A DNA stretch of 64,000 nt from Amblyornis subalaris. Taxonomy: Eukaryota; Chordata; Aves; Passeriformes; Ptilonorhynchidae. Both the position numbers and the translations under genes were made by a program. The stretch is taken from positions 1,631,264 to 1,695,263 of the forward strand of contig JACAXG010000093.1 in the NCBI GenBank assembly GCA_018881555.1. Direction: 5' to 3'. Position 1 is the stretch's first letter, and every line of letters begins with the position of its first letter. This document shows positions 1 to 11,962 of the stretch, piece after piece. The notes under the pieces are model-generated. The model was not told where the DNA came from and ran no database searches. It saw nothing but the letters and a program-made list of their open reading frames with translations.

Positions 1-2449
1 ATTTTTTCCCAGGGTTATTTGGTAATTGATAATCCCTGAGATACAAACAGGGACATGGAAAAGCAGCGGGCAGAGGGGCAGTTTTCCTGGGTTGGTTTTC
101 CTACGTTTGGCTTGTAATCTACGTATGGAAGCAAATGTTCTGTCGAAACCAGAGGGCTGGAGAGCAGCGAGTGCTAAAGGTGACCACGTGCACTCCTGAA
201 AAAGATATAGTGCAGCCTGAGCAGTCCCAGACTGTCCCATCAATTCCCTCTAAACCATGACCTGGAGAAATCACCTCCGAGCTGACAGGGGCTTAGGCAA
301 TATTTCAGAATCTGGTCAAGATTTTACAACACCAGATACTGTTTCATTCTCCGGGCTTTCTCCGACCAAAGAATTTTTAGCTGGGGCAAACTGTCAAGTA
401 TGCAGCGGTTTTGTAAAGCAGACAGCAAGCCAAAGAAAACTGGGCTGAGAACACCACAGTTATTGATAAAGAGCCTGCACAGCAATAACGAGATGGACAA
501 ACTCTGTAAAAAACAGAGGCTGGGGGAGATGGGGAAGGGGCTTTGTCAGGGCTGATGCGGAGCAGCCTCCCAGCCACGACTGCGGCCAGAAAGTCGAGCC
601 TTGGCTTCAGAAAGCTGATGGTGCTTCGGTGTAAAACCCCAAATCAGCACAGATGCAAGTTTGCTCCGAGACTTTTCCCATGCTGGAGCGTTTTTGCGTT
701 TCCTGCCAAAGCCTGTGTTGCAACCTTTGGCATGCAAGCGTCGTGAGGTTGTTTTGTTTTTTATGAAACTCCGTGATAATCGTGAGCCAGATCTCGTTCT
801 GCAGCAATCTTGTGGCACTTCGAGTTTAGTCATTCAGCAGAAGTTATGTATTTCTTCTACTGCTTAAATGAAATGCCTCCATTTCTCATAATTATTTCTG
901 ACATTTCACCCATTATTCCCCGAGCCTCCTCAAAGGACGTAAATAACTCGTAATTCTCTTGTGAAAGCAAGTGTGAGCTGCAGGAATATAAACACCACGA
1001 CATTGCTACAGCACAGCCCTCAAAACAGGGATGGTGGGGTGTGCAAGGAGCAAAGAGACCGAGAGAGAGAGCAAAAAAATACATATTTGCTACGGTTGGT
1101 GTGGCAACTAAAAGAGTTGGGCTGATTTCTCCTCTTCCAGATATCCAGANCTAAACATCAGGAGCAATTAAAAAATTGTGGTCTTTTGTAAATTACTCCC
1201 AGAAGAAATCTTGGAAATCTTTCATTTTAGTCCTTTCGGTCCGCTGAACCATAAAGCTATTATGAATGAACAAAAATACTAGAGAGAAAATTGAAATACA
1301 ACAGTAATTAACAATATGAATATATCAAAATCCAACCCAACGGGCAGGATGGGGCCATCAGACATTTTAACATTTGAGTGACGGGCAGGTAGGGCACCTT
1401 TGATGTCACTTTTCCACCAAGGAGTGACTGAAAGATGAGCAGTTGCTCCTGATGGAGGGATGTTCTCATAATTTCTGTCCAAAAACCTTATATTCAAGGT
1501 GCCCATCTTGTTTACCTTCGAATAATAAGTAATAATTCTCATTTTAGGATCTTCTTTTCTGTTGCCATATGCTAAATGTCAACAAAGGATTATAGGAAAA
1601 ATCATTGGAAATGTGCAGCTATCACAAATAGAGATTTCCCTCTGGGTTCTCTAATACTTTACAGACAAATGTTAAAGATTTATTGCACATGAACATCAAA
1701 CATGGTTTTACTACAGTTCTCATTTGGATCAAATTGACACATTTTACATTCATTTTAGCCTAATGAGATTCTTTCACTACACATTATATTCCAAGTGACC
1801 TCGTACATGAAATTTGTGGCATGGAACAAACCCACTGATATAACAAAGCCCTTTCCCGACCAACTTTTGGACTTTTTAGAAAAGAAAAGAAAGAGTTTAG
1901 CAAGGTCATGAGTCTTGAACATACATTTATTCATCGGTGCTCAAAAAAATCCTAACACAAATACCGTGTAGATTATCACGTTTTGCCAAATTTCCATTTT
2001 CACTGTTCACACCTCAGGAGTCTTNTGAACTCTGATTACAATCTGAATATTTAACAGTTTGGGTACAATCCAAATATTTCTATTTACACCTGAAATACCA
2101 ACGGGTTTCTGCAGAATTCCTGGAAGAATTTCGCCTCTGGTGATCAGAATCAGGCCCCAAATGACCAACCCAGATCCCAGCTGCTGGAATCTNACTTCTG
2201 AGAACAGTTCATTGCAAAAACCTTCCTGACAGTTTTGCACAATGCAATATTTGCTTTTGCAGGAGATTCAGTGATTAAAAAAAAAAAAAACAAACACCAC
2301 CACCAAAAAACTGTCCCGGAAAATAAATTTTTTGGCTTATCAAAGCAATTAGTAATGGAATGTAAGTTTTTAACACTGTGCTGTAATGTTGCACCAGGAA
2401 AAGGTAGCAGATGACCTTGAGANGAGGTGAAAGGAAACTAGAAAATGTT
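1..2449. other. Unique noncoding sequence, no gene seen
   Basis: No recognisable coding sequence or interspersed repeat. Short open frames on both strands are chance-length and match no family I know. A poly(A) run followed by CACCACC-type low complexity lies near 2277-2305. A candidate AT-rich element at 840-1000 is listed separately. Confidence 0.6.
840..1000. promoter_or_regulatory. Candidate conserved noncoding element
   Basis: AT-rich, transposon-free segment with several homeodomain-core motifs (CATAATTATT, CCATTATT, CGTAATT) and retained CpGs in 'acgtaaataactcgtaatt'. This texture is typical of vertebrate developmental enhancers. It is an inference from composition only; no cross-species alignment was possible. 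Confidence 0.25.
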
Positions 2450-3970
2450 AATTAAAATTATTAGTGCTGTTTGAGGTGCTTATCTTGTTTACTGCTAAGG
2501 TGTTGCTCCCTTCTGCATAATTAGGGGTAATTTTACTTACTTTCAAGTCTGTAATTTTAAATATCACAAAGTTTTATCTTCCAACAAGAAGTAATTCATT
2601 ATTGGTTTGTATGTAACTGCTTGATGTTTTAATCAATACATGCAACTTCCACAAAGTCTGTTAGAATTTGTCAGGAGGTTTTCTACATCTTTTATAGTGC
2701 AGGATTAGGCATGGTATATGAGGCTGAAATCCCATTTAGTAATGAAATTTAAACATAATTCTGTGTTTATGATGTGAAGATATATTTTTACTTGATCTGT
2801 CCTTTTACATTTCCCTTTATCCACGATTATTGGAGGACAATGATATCGGGAAAACAAACCACAGTGAAGTTAAATCCATTTGAACACAAAGAGTTACTGT
2901 CAGTTAATCCTAATAGAGACAATACCGATTTTTTAACTAAACTGCTTAAGAAATGAATATGTCTTGCATGCTTTCAATTTGTTTTAAATCCTAATATGCA
3001 GAGCTCTTTGCTGTTGTCTAATATTTGCATAAAATATTTAATCTTGTACTTTAAATTAATGATATTAAAGGTCTAAATGTTTGAAAAATGTTGTTGTCAG
3101 AACAATGTAATCTTTTCTCTCCAGACTTCTTCATATAATTGTGGTGCCCTTATCCTAATATACTTGTAACCTTCCCCTGCATTGTCCTGCCTTGAATGTT
3201 CTCTTCAGGACTTTCTTTATTTAGAGATTTCTACACTTTTTTTTTTTTTAAATATTAAGAAGCGGGGCAGGGAAGTTCCTCNGCTTGCCAGGACACGCGG
3301 CAGGAAGAAATATTCCCGAAATATTTCAGGAGTGAAGGTCTGGCCATCAGTGTGTGGGGCGGGGGCAAGGCGGGGGCTCATTTTTAATTTCGCTGCTGTG
3401 ATAAAAATATCGCTGCTCTTTTTATCTTCAGCAGAGCAATTAAAGCCATGCAGGGTACTTGAAACCCCGTAATTTTTAACCACTGGCATAGTAGGTAGGA
3501 AGAAGCATACCATTGCCATGAGGCTTTAATTAAACCATAAAAAAATGGGAAAATGTCTTCAGGAGTACATATTAAAATAGGCAAGGAGCTTCAATTCATT
3601 TTCTTAAATTTACTGAATATTGAAGAGGTTGAAAGTTTGCTGGCTTAATATAATAACAACTTAATATAGATATTTTATAAGAGAACACACCCTTTTTTGT
3701 TGTGTTTCTCCCAAGTAAGCCAACGATGCCTACTAAGGGGTTATGCTGAGGGGTACAATTAGGTTGCTAATTAATTGAACAAGTCAAAGGCAGCATGAGC
3801 TCTGTGAAGCACAGGAGAGTGGCTGGGCAGGGGTGTGGAACCACATCACTGCTGTAGGGCATGGCCAGGCTGGTAGCATCCATGGCTTGTCTGGGGCAAG
3901 GCAAGGAGCCTTGATGGCAGTGGGATTAATCCTGGAAGAAGAGTTACAAAGAAGAATTTCACTCAAGGAA
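2450..3970. other. AT-rich unique noncoding sequence
   Basis: No gene or interspersed repeat recognised. The segment 2450-2660 is rich in TAAT cores (CATAATTAGGGGTAATTTTA, AATTCATTATTGG, TTTTAATCAATACATGC) and is a weak regulatory-element candidate. A poly(T) run of about 13 lies near 3239-3250, followed by a GC-richer stretch at 3260-3380. Confidence 0.5.
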
Positions 3971-4172
3971 GAAATTAGGAAGAAATTGCTGCCTATGAGG
4001 GTGGNGAGGCCCTGGCNCAGGTTGCCCAGAGAAGCTGTGGCTGCCCCATCCCTGGAAGTGCCCAAGGCCAGGTTGGAGCACCCTGGGATAGTGGAAGGTG
4101 TCCCTGCCATGGCAGGGGGATGGACTAGGTGGCCTTTAGGGTCCCTTCCAACCAAACCATTCCATGGCTCTA
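3971..4172 (+). mobile_element. CR1 LINE fragment, 5'-truncated
   Basis: The plus strand carries the avian CR1 3'-region order: 'gaggccctggc.cagg', 'ttgcccagagaagctgtgg', 'ctgccccatccctggaag', 'ccaaggccaggttgga', 'gggatagtggaaggtgtccc', then 'gtcccttccaaccaaaccat' and a degenerate terminal octamer 'tccatggctc'. Only the last ~200 bp of the element remains, as is usual for 5'-truncated CR1 insertions. There is no coding capacity. Open frames running through here are translations of the repeat. Confidence 0.93.
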
Positions 4173-6289
4173 AAGAAGCAGANGCCAGTGCTGGTGCCAG
4201 GATTGCACCTTCGTGGATGGGAAGAGCTTCGTGGCATTTGGAGTCTGCTTGTACCAACTACATGAAAGGGATGCAGCTTGTTGGAATTAACTTATGCACG
4301 GATCAAATGGTGACTGGAAACAGGGCAGCAGCAGCTTTTTGGGAGCCCAGGGTGGTGCTGCAGANCCTCCCCCTGCTCCGGGGTCTCCCGGCGCGGCACA
4401 CGCATGGANGCTACAGGAAAGGAGAAAACCCTGTCATTGCTGGGTGCTGCTGTGCTCTGAGAGCATTAGGAGCACCACACTGACTCCTGGAATTCCTCAG
4501 CTCCAGCTTCCTCAGCTCCATGAGGACGTCTGCCTTTGCTCTGACCACAGGTGCCGCTCCCCACTGCCTCTGCAGGAGCGACTCGGAGCAGCCTCCTCCA
4601 GGGAGAGGAGAGCCGAGGCACCGGCGCTCCCGGGAAGGATGCTGTGCCGGCAGCTGGGATCTCGTGGCTCCTCTCTGGCACTGGAAGGGCTGTGGTTTCA
4701 CTGGTGCCTGCTCAGAAGCAGCTGCAGGAGCAGAGCAGCCACAGTGGGGGGAAAAAAGGGAATTAATTCAGCTTGGAGAAACAATAGGAGAGGAAGGCAG
4801 TAAGGCAAAGAGGCACATGAAGGATCTCAAGAGCAGAAGACAGCGATATTTCTAGGGATTTATGTGGCACTAAAAGGGATGTATTATGGCAAGTAGATGA
4901 AAGGACATATTATACTGCCATATTTGATGCATGGCCACATAATCACACTAAACTGAATTTTGAATAAGAATGGAAGAAGATTCCTGTAGTCAATTGGAAC
5001 TACAGGGAGAATTTAAATAGTGGACCTAATAATCTGAGGGGCTGCTTTCCTTCGTGGCATGGGGTGAATGTTGGGATGGCTGAGGATGGCCATGGAAAAT
5101 TTCCTGACACAGGTTGTCAAAATTCCTGCCTTTTTTTGGTTTTAATGGTGGATCAGGTGACACCCAAATGTCACCTGCACTTCCTGGTGTGGCAGTCACT
5201 TGGCACTGCAGACTCGGGAAAAGGTGACACACAGTTCCTGCAGGACCCTGCTCTGTCTCTGAAGAACCCCCAGCCAAACGGTGTCCAGGCATTGCCTTTG
5301 TTTCCAGTTGGATTTCCCAAAGGACAAAATCTCCATGACAATGCCAAACTCCATGAATTTTACCTTCATTCTCCCCGAATCCATGTCAAACCATGAACTT
5401 GGCATGGTTAACATCTCCCAGCCTGGATTCCTTTCCAAGGCTGCTGTGCCAGAGCAGAGCTGGAACGGAACCTGATCCAAGCCTGATGTTTGTAAGGAAG
5501 CTCAGAACCTGGGGAATTTGGGGTTGTTTGTTCCAAACATTTCAAACAGTTCCAGTGACATCTAGTGGGGAGCAAACCCCTGCGAANGGCTCCAGCCTTA
5601 CGGAAAAATCCCATTATCCTTTATTTTCTCTTAACCCACTGGGCAATAGTTTCCTACTGAAAAAAACCCTCAGCTGTGGTTTGTGTGCCATACACCATGA
5701 TTGAAAAATAGTTTCATAGTCCACTGAGAATTTCTCCTTTCTGGAAACATTTCATCTATTAAGGACCATTTGGAATTTTCTCTGGGACATTCCACTATAT
5801 CTAAAATAAACTCGTGGAAGAAGGTCACGAAGCCTTAGGAATAAAAACAACAACAGCCACGGACTCTCAGAAATTTAAATTACTCAGAGAACAACAATAA
5901 AAATCTCAGTCCAACTGCTGCAGCCCCATTAAACAGAAAAGTAGCTAAATATAGTTAAAGTGAAGTAAAATTAGCTTGGAAGCAAAACCAGGTCATCTTT
6001 CCCTCCCTCCCATCTCCCACTTCCCTCTGCGCTGTCTCCCTGTGCACCTTCTGCACGTGTTTCCTACTGAATGTGTTTATGGAAGGGGAGGTTGCAAATA
6101 TCAATCCATCACAGCCAAATTTTCCTTTTCTTTTACTCAGGATGAGTGAAAGCTGCTTCAGAAGCATTCCTCGATTCCATAATATCCTGTTTTCCCTCTC
6201 TCTCTGAGGCACTGTGCAGTGCCAACCATGGTATGCTTATTTAAGGAGCAGCTCAAGCTTTAGGGTTGTGTCAGTTCCGAGCAGGGTTC
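4173..6289. other. Unique noncoding sequence, GC-richer start
   Basis: No gene recognised. The first ~600 bp (4300-4760) is GC-rich, with overlapping open frames on both strands, which is what low stop-codon density in GC-rich DNA produces. The remainder is mixed composition with no repeat I can name. A poly-CA-free, pyrimidine-rich run lies at 5998-6030. Confidence 0.5.
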
Positions 6290-6399
6290 CTGAATCAAGC
6301 AGGTTTTCCAGTGGAANCTGTCCCTGTCCATGGCACGGGGTTGGAATGAGATGCTCTGCAGGGCACTTTGCAACCCCAACCATTCCATGATTCCATGGT
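6290..6399 (+). mobile_element. CR1 LINE 3'-end fragment
   Basis: Diverged plus-strand CR1 tail: 'ccagtggaa.ctgtccctg', 'ccatggcacggggttggaat', then 'gcaaccccaaccattccatg' followed by 'attccatg', matching the CR1 terminal octamer duplication. It is about 110 bp and more diverged than the other copies, so probably older. Confidence 0.8.
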
Positions 6400-8494
6400 C
6401 CCCCAGGCATAAATTCAAGTGACAAATAGATTATTAATCTCAGAGAGGTGGAAATTCAAAGTTCAACAAGTCAGCCCTAAGAGCTGTGTTTTGAAAGCAG
6501 AAATATTGTAGCAAAGCATGGAATATTTTCCTTAAAATGGAGAGATTGCAGCATTAAATTCAGGAATGAAGGTACACATGTCCATGGTCTTTTTGTTTCC
6601 TGATTTGGGATCACTGCACACAGGATTTCCTGCACATTTCCAACAGCAGCACCAGAGAAAAAAATACAATATTACCTGAGGGTGGTGGTGTGGGTGCTGT
6701 TATATTGACCTGACACCAAAGGAATCCCAGAAAGTCCAGGAGCATCAAAGCTTTGAAAAGCACAAAATTATTTTGAAGCTTCTCCAGCCAATAGAGCCTG
6801 TGTGGGTTTGCAAAATTTGCCTGCAAGTTTCACAAGAACTTCATTTCTCTCTCGTTTCCAGTCCTCCCCTTGATCCTGGCTGTAGCCTGGACCTACACTC
6901 ACAAATACTAAAAAGAAAAGGAAATAGAAACATCATTTAGCCTGGTTGTTTTTAAAAGTTTCAGTTTTATTTTGCAATAAATTTTGGATGCAGGCTCTAG
7001 GAATCCTGGGACAAGGGCAGCTGTGTTTCAGCAGAGAGACTGCCATGAGTCACCAGTTTTCTTTCTCTCCCGTTTCTGTTTTCCTTAATCTGAAAAAGAA
7101 AATAATAATCTAGGCTGAAAAATATCGGCTTTGCTCCTCGTGGATGGGAAAAGCTGGGAAGTTCTGTTCCCAGGTCCTGCAGTGGGGCTGGGGTGTGAGC
7201 AGGAAAGCCCAGCCCAGTCCATCTCAGCCCATCCAGCCCAAACTGGGTCATGGCTGGACACGAGACCCTCCAAGCACTCAGTGGTGCATGGAAAATCGAC
7301 TGCTCGGATGATGTGGAGCCTCCTCTTTAGTTTCAGGTAACAAAGGTGGCTAAAATTCATGTGGACAGTTTTCCAAACTTTCCTTTTTCCTACATAGATT
7401 ATTGTTCCAGTTACCATTGAGATTTTGGGCTCCCACCAGAATTGGAACAGGATTCGCTCTGGAGGTGCTCTCCCAACCAAATTGTCTATGGACAACTTTG
7501 AAAAATTCTGGGCTGCCTAATCCCCACTTCATCGCAGTGCATTAATTAAAAATTAATTCATGCTTGTAAATCACTTGCAGTTACATAGAGAGAAGCAAAA
7601 ATATTTACAATGTTGCGTTTTTAGTCGCTTGAAAATTCTTGGAAACGCATTTTGTCATTCTCCCTTCCAGAAGTACCGAATTGTTTTTATTTTATTTGTG
7701 GGTTTGTGAAAAAAAAAAAAAAAATTCTCTTTGTAGCATTAATTTGGTTTGGTCTAAAAATCCAAGGAAAATGCCTTCCTTTTAGCAAAGGCATTTTTTG
7801 GGTTCTGTTGTGCACTGAGAGGCCTTGAGGTCAGAGGGTAAATTTGTCTTAGTTGCAGCCTATTTCCATGGGCTGAGTCTTACATGATTAGAAGCGTTCG
7901 GCCACTACTGGGAGAGACAGGAGAGAAAGGAAGGTCAGGAGGGTGCCTTGGGAGAAAATCAGAGAGAATTACTATAAAATATGTGCAGTTAAGTGAGAAA
8001 ATCAGCATCTGCTGGCTGTTTGTTTTCTTTCGGGTTTTTTTCAGGATTGCAAGAAACGTTACGAACATGGTTTTGGTTTGGTCGCAATTCTGGAGGGAGA
8101 GAGGGATGAGGATGAAGGTGGGAGCTTTGGGAATGTGAGTAGGAGGCGAGTATTGACAACAGAAGCAGTAACAGCAATGCTATTTTCCGCGATGACTTCA
8201 ATCCTGTGGAAGATAAATTAGGTAAAGAGAGAAACAAGCCACCTCTCCAGCTTTCTATCAGCCCCGCTCGGGAAAGCCTTCCATGAAAACTTTCTCCACT
8301 TTCCCAGTGCAAGTAGGAGAGGCAGGAATCACTGCAGCCACCCACAATGGCAGCAGAGACTTCCCCACTTGTGCTTTTTGCGGCAGCATCACCCGGGGTT
8401 GGGCTTCATTATTTTTCTCTCCTTTGGGAAGTGTGGGGGTGGGAGGCAACTTTGGGAGACGCTGCCCGAGGTGAAGCAAAAAAACGTGAAAGAG
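6400..8494. other. Unique noncoding sequence
   Basis: No gene or interspersed repeat recognised. It contains poly(A) of 15 near 7711-7725 and a short perfect foldback at 7762-7801 (listed separately). AT-rich patches at 7540-7700 and 7960-8060 carry no diagnostic signal. Confidence 0.5.
7762..7801. repeat. Short inverted repeat (hairpin)
   Basis: Arms AAAATGCCTT (7768-7777) and AAGGCATTTT (7788-7797) are perfect reverse complements around a 10-nt loop. CCAA (7762-7765) can pair with TTGG beyond a 2-nt bulge, giving a 14-bp stem. It is too short for a typical microRNA precursor. Function unknown. Confidence 0.7.
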
Positions 8495-8637
8495 AGCAGG
8501 TTTAAACTGCCAGAGGGCAGGGTTAGGTGGGATATTGGGAAGGAATCCTTCCCTGTGAGGGTGTGGAGGCCCTGGCACAGGTTACCCAGAGAAGCTGTGG
8601 CTGCCCCATCCCTGGAAGTGTCCAAGGCCAGGCTGGG
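8495..8637 (+). mobile_element. CR1 LINE fragment lacking its 3' end
   Basis: Plus-strand CR1: 'cagagggcagggttaggtgg', 'gatattgggaaggaatcc', 'tgtgagggtgtggaggccct', 'acccagagaagctgtggctg', 'tggaagtgtccaaggccagg', then the match stops near 8637. Most avian CR1 copies lose the 5' end and keep the 3' end. Here the terminal ~90 bp is missing, so a secondary deletion or rearrangement is likely. Confidence 0.9.
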
Positions 8638-9479
8638 AATGCNCTTCTCTGAGGAGCACACCTCCAGAACCTCCTTCCTCAGGATGTTCCTGCTCGGGGT
8701 TTGTCTGTCACAGCAGTGAATTCTGCCTGCCTGGGTCGTCCTGAGCCTCGATTCACCACACACCTCTCCCGCTTCCTGAACCTTCTCTCTTTCAGGGTGA
8801 TTCATTACAACCAGTATGGAACAGGGAATCTCCATCACTGAAGCTGAAACTTTGGGAAAGTGGAGAGAATACTCCAACAATAACTCGAGGCTGTCACACC
8901 ACCGGCCCGGAGACGTTTACACCTGCTTTGGAGATGTTTAAGAGCTGTGAATGTTCAGTTAATGTTAGGAAAGTTACGGGGTTTGACGCTGCCTTTGGTG
9001 TTTATCGTATCTATTGTCCTTCTGGGGATGCTGTGAAGTTCCTGCGTGAGGCCGACCACCATCCAGCCCGGCAGGCTCCAGGATCCAATAAAAAAAAGCT
9101 GGGAGGGAGATGCCGCAGGGTCCAGCCCTTCCCACATCTTCCCAGCCGCATCCAGCCCTGCTTTTGCTGCTCCTCCAGAGAGAAACTCCAGTTTCTCTTC
9201 TTGCAGTAATGTCCACGACCTGAGCTGGGATTTTTCCCAGCAAAGAGGAAAAAGATTCCAGATTGTTGTTGCTGCTGCCATGTCCATCACGAAGGCACCT
9301 TCTACACCTCCTGACCGGGTGCGCATTTCCAGTGCTGGCAGAGGGGGCTGCTCCTCTCCCAAAAATCCTGCGCTGGGCTCAGACCGGTGTCACCCTCCAG
9401 GCTGGGCTGCCACAGGAGCCTGTGCCTCGGTCCTGCTGCTTTAACTGAGTCAGGCAGGCTGTGCTCAGGCGAAAACGAT
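8638..9479. other. Unique noncoding sequence
   Basis: No gene recognised. GC content is moderate, with overlapping chance open frames on both strands at 8930-9450. No repeat family identified. Confidence 0.5.
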
Positions 9480-9830
9480 GTCAAGGAGGCAAAACAAAGA
9501 GTATTGTGTTTGGCCTATCTTGCAAAAAATTATGCGCCGGGGAAGAATAGCGCGGAAGTGGAGTAAGTACAAAACACACAGGGAAGTGTCTCGTCGCTTC
9601 CCCGAGACAAAGGCAGACAAAATTAATCAGCGGTGATTTGTTGTGCCAGAAAACGCACGCTCCTGACTATCTGTGGCAGATTATTGCCGAGGAAATAGTT
9701 CCTCAATATCCGCGGCACATTCCTGACCTGTACATTATGAAGTTATTTCTGCCTTATGATTTGTAACCTGTAAAATGCCTGTGATCTTAATAAATGAGGG
9801 CTTGTTGCCTCCTGAAATCCACTGTATTTC
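9480..9830. promoter_or_regulatory. Candidate conserved noncoding element
   Basis: About 350 bp of transposon-free sequence retaining many CpGs (gcgccgg, tagcgcgg, tcgtcgc, tatccgcggcac) inside an otherwise AT-leaning sequence, plus motifs such as AATTAATCAGCGG and GTACATTATGAAG. CpG retention in AT-rich, non-island DNA suggests hypomethylation or purifying selection. It is the most convincing constraint-like segment in the left third of the window, but this is inferred from composition alone. Confidence 0.35.
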
Positions 9831-11936
9831 ATCTTTGGCTCCCCTCCTTTGGCAGTGTTGTTATTTAGGCTGAGTTAACATTAGTATTCTCTCTGAGCAT
9901 ATACACTTCCATGAATCCGAGATCATCGCTGCGAGCGAGCACCCTTAGGACACGGTGACACCATCCATATGACATATGATCATGGGTGGAAGCATAGCTG
10001 GAGGCTTTATGGAAAACACTGAGGATTTCCCAACCTGTACGTATTTTTTATTTTTTTTTTTTTTTCCGTTTCCCCGGGAGGAAATATCGTGGACTTTTAA
10101 AATTGTTTAATCGAGCCTATGACCCGTGGTTAGTTTTTGTAACTTAATAGTAAACCTGTAGAAAGCAAACTATACAGGGCTGTTTTATTGACAGTGTTCC
10201 TACAGTACAATTCAAATTGCCTGAGGTGCAGCCTGGCACAGCTGCTGAAAATAAAGATATTTTCCTCTGTCATTTACAGGAAGTTTTCTCGTTGTTTACA
10301 GGAGTTTCAGGTGGCAGGAGAATCAGGGTGCTGCTCTCAGAGGTGTTCATCCACCCTGGGAGAAGCTCAGTGGAGCCACCCATGATCAGACACATGGGAA
10401 AACATTCAATATTCATGGAAAACACGAGTATGAATCCCCTCGGTTCTTCTTTCCAGTGCCTTGGCTGAAAACAGCACAAAAGGCTGCAAGTTATCCTTGC
10501 TCTTATCAATTAAGTGACACCAAACAAAAACGAAATTATGCCAAAAGTAATTTAGAAACCAAACCTCACAGGGGCGAGCCTGACGTTGACCCTTCACACC
10601 GCCCAAATTATTTGCATCCACTTTCTTCATCCACTAAAATATGTTTCACTATGTCTGAAATAAAAATAAGGGTGTGTTTGTATTATTAGGGAGAATGTCC
10701 AGCGTTAATGCCCGAGCATGGGGGTTGTGTTGATGGGGGGTTTGAGGGTGGGAGAGGTGTGGAGAGGGCACCCCTTGCCCCAAAATTCCTAAACAACTCC
10801 AGGCTGTACAAGGTCTGAAAAAGCCAGACATCTTCTGAAGGCGTTTTACGAGTGCATATGGAGAAACTGCCGAAAATATAACTGTTTGTGAATAAAATGG
10901 AAATTAGTGCTGTTGTGTTCACCTGTAAGTTTTTCTTTAAAGCCAGTGATTGCATTTGAAACCTGCAATTCTCAACAAAAAGAGAAAAGTTCAGTGCTGA
11001 TTGCTGGATATTTGGACCTCCCAGTGCAAACATTAACTGGCTGAGAGGCACTCTGGAATGTAATGAAGGAAACAATACTGGGAATGGAGCCAAACGCAGA
11101 AACACTGGCGCCTGCAACCTAGGGATTTGCCTCCTAGTAATAGGAGCTGAACAAGGCCCAGCACTTCTGTTAGGCTGGAAATGACATACTGTGATCCTTG
11201 ACTTAGCCAAAGGGATTTTAAATGGAGGAAAGAGCTGGCAAGACAAAATCTCCTGCACTTTTCACAGTGTTTTCTAAAACAAGCAAAGGAAATCAGGAGA
11301 AAAGACTGTAGTCTATTACATTTGATCCAGTTAAGTCAAGAGTGGAAGCTTTTTAACTGCTGTTATTATTTTTTATACTTTCTCATCATGTCACACCACC
11401 CAGAAAGCACAGACATAAAGCAGAAACTTGAAACTGCTTTCATTCAAGAAGAAGGGCACCCCAACATTGCGTTATTGACAGGAGGGCTGCAAAAACTGAC
11501 AGCTGCAGAAATTGTACAGTTGAAGTTCAATTCCCAGGAGCAGGAACAATATACTGATGGTATTAATTCCGTTTGGAATTGTTAAAATAAGAAAAGGTTA
11601 TGGGCTGAGGAAGGGACCTGGTATTTTTTTTTTTCTTCTTCTTCTTTTTTTGCTTGTAACAAAGGCGAACCTTCCTTCTTCCCTGGTGTCCTTGGACTGT
11701 CATCTCCAACCTTTTGAAACTGTATCTGATTATCCATGTGGCAATTAATCATAATTAAGCAGGCTTGAGATTTGGAAAGGTACAAAGAAGGTGGCTATAG
11801 ATCTGGCTTTTGTCCTGAGTAACCTCTTTTTTTTTTTTTCCCCCTCTTTTTTTGGCTGCTGAATCTTGTGTTTGGAGCCATGAGAGGGAGGACGGGAAAA
11901 CCGAGAAGAAAAAAAAAAAGAGGCAGAAAAAACAGC
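9831..11936. other. Unique noncoding sequence with T-rich tracts
   Basis: No gene recognised. A poly(T) tract lies at about 10046-10065 and a CTT/T-rich tract at 11623-11650. The longest N-free open frame (190 codons, minus strand, 10686-11258) has no recognisable domain and is of a length expected by chance in 64 kb. Confidence 0.5.
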
Positions 11937-11962
11937 GTGTGTGTGTGTGTGTGTGTGTGTGT
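11937..11962 (+). repeat. (GT)13 dinucleotide microsatellite
   Basis: Uninterrupted GT repeat, preceded by a purine-rich stretch (11881-11930) and, upstream, a T/C-rich tract (11826-11852). The adjoining homopurine and homopyrimidine blocks with alternating GT are potentially non-B DNA. Confidence 0.95.

Noticed and set aside
3833..4483. 216-codon plus-strand open frame
   Set aside because: It runs through the CR1 copy at 3971-4172 and contains several N codons, so it is not evidence of a gene.
7762..7801. MicroRNA precursor
   Set aside because: The stem is only 14 bp, shorter than the ~22 bp or more needed for a typical precursor; kept only as an inverted repeat.
9789..9800. AATAAA polyadenylation-like signal
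   Set aside because: AATAAA is frequent in AT-rich DNA and no transcript or upstream exon is visible.
10686..11258. 190-codon minus-strand open frame, the longest without N
   Set aside because: No recognisable domain. With about 128,000 codon positions in six frames, a frame of this length is roughly expected once by chance.
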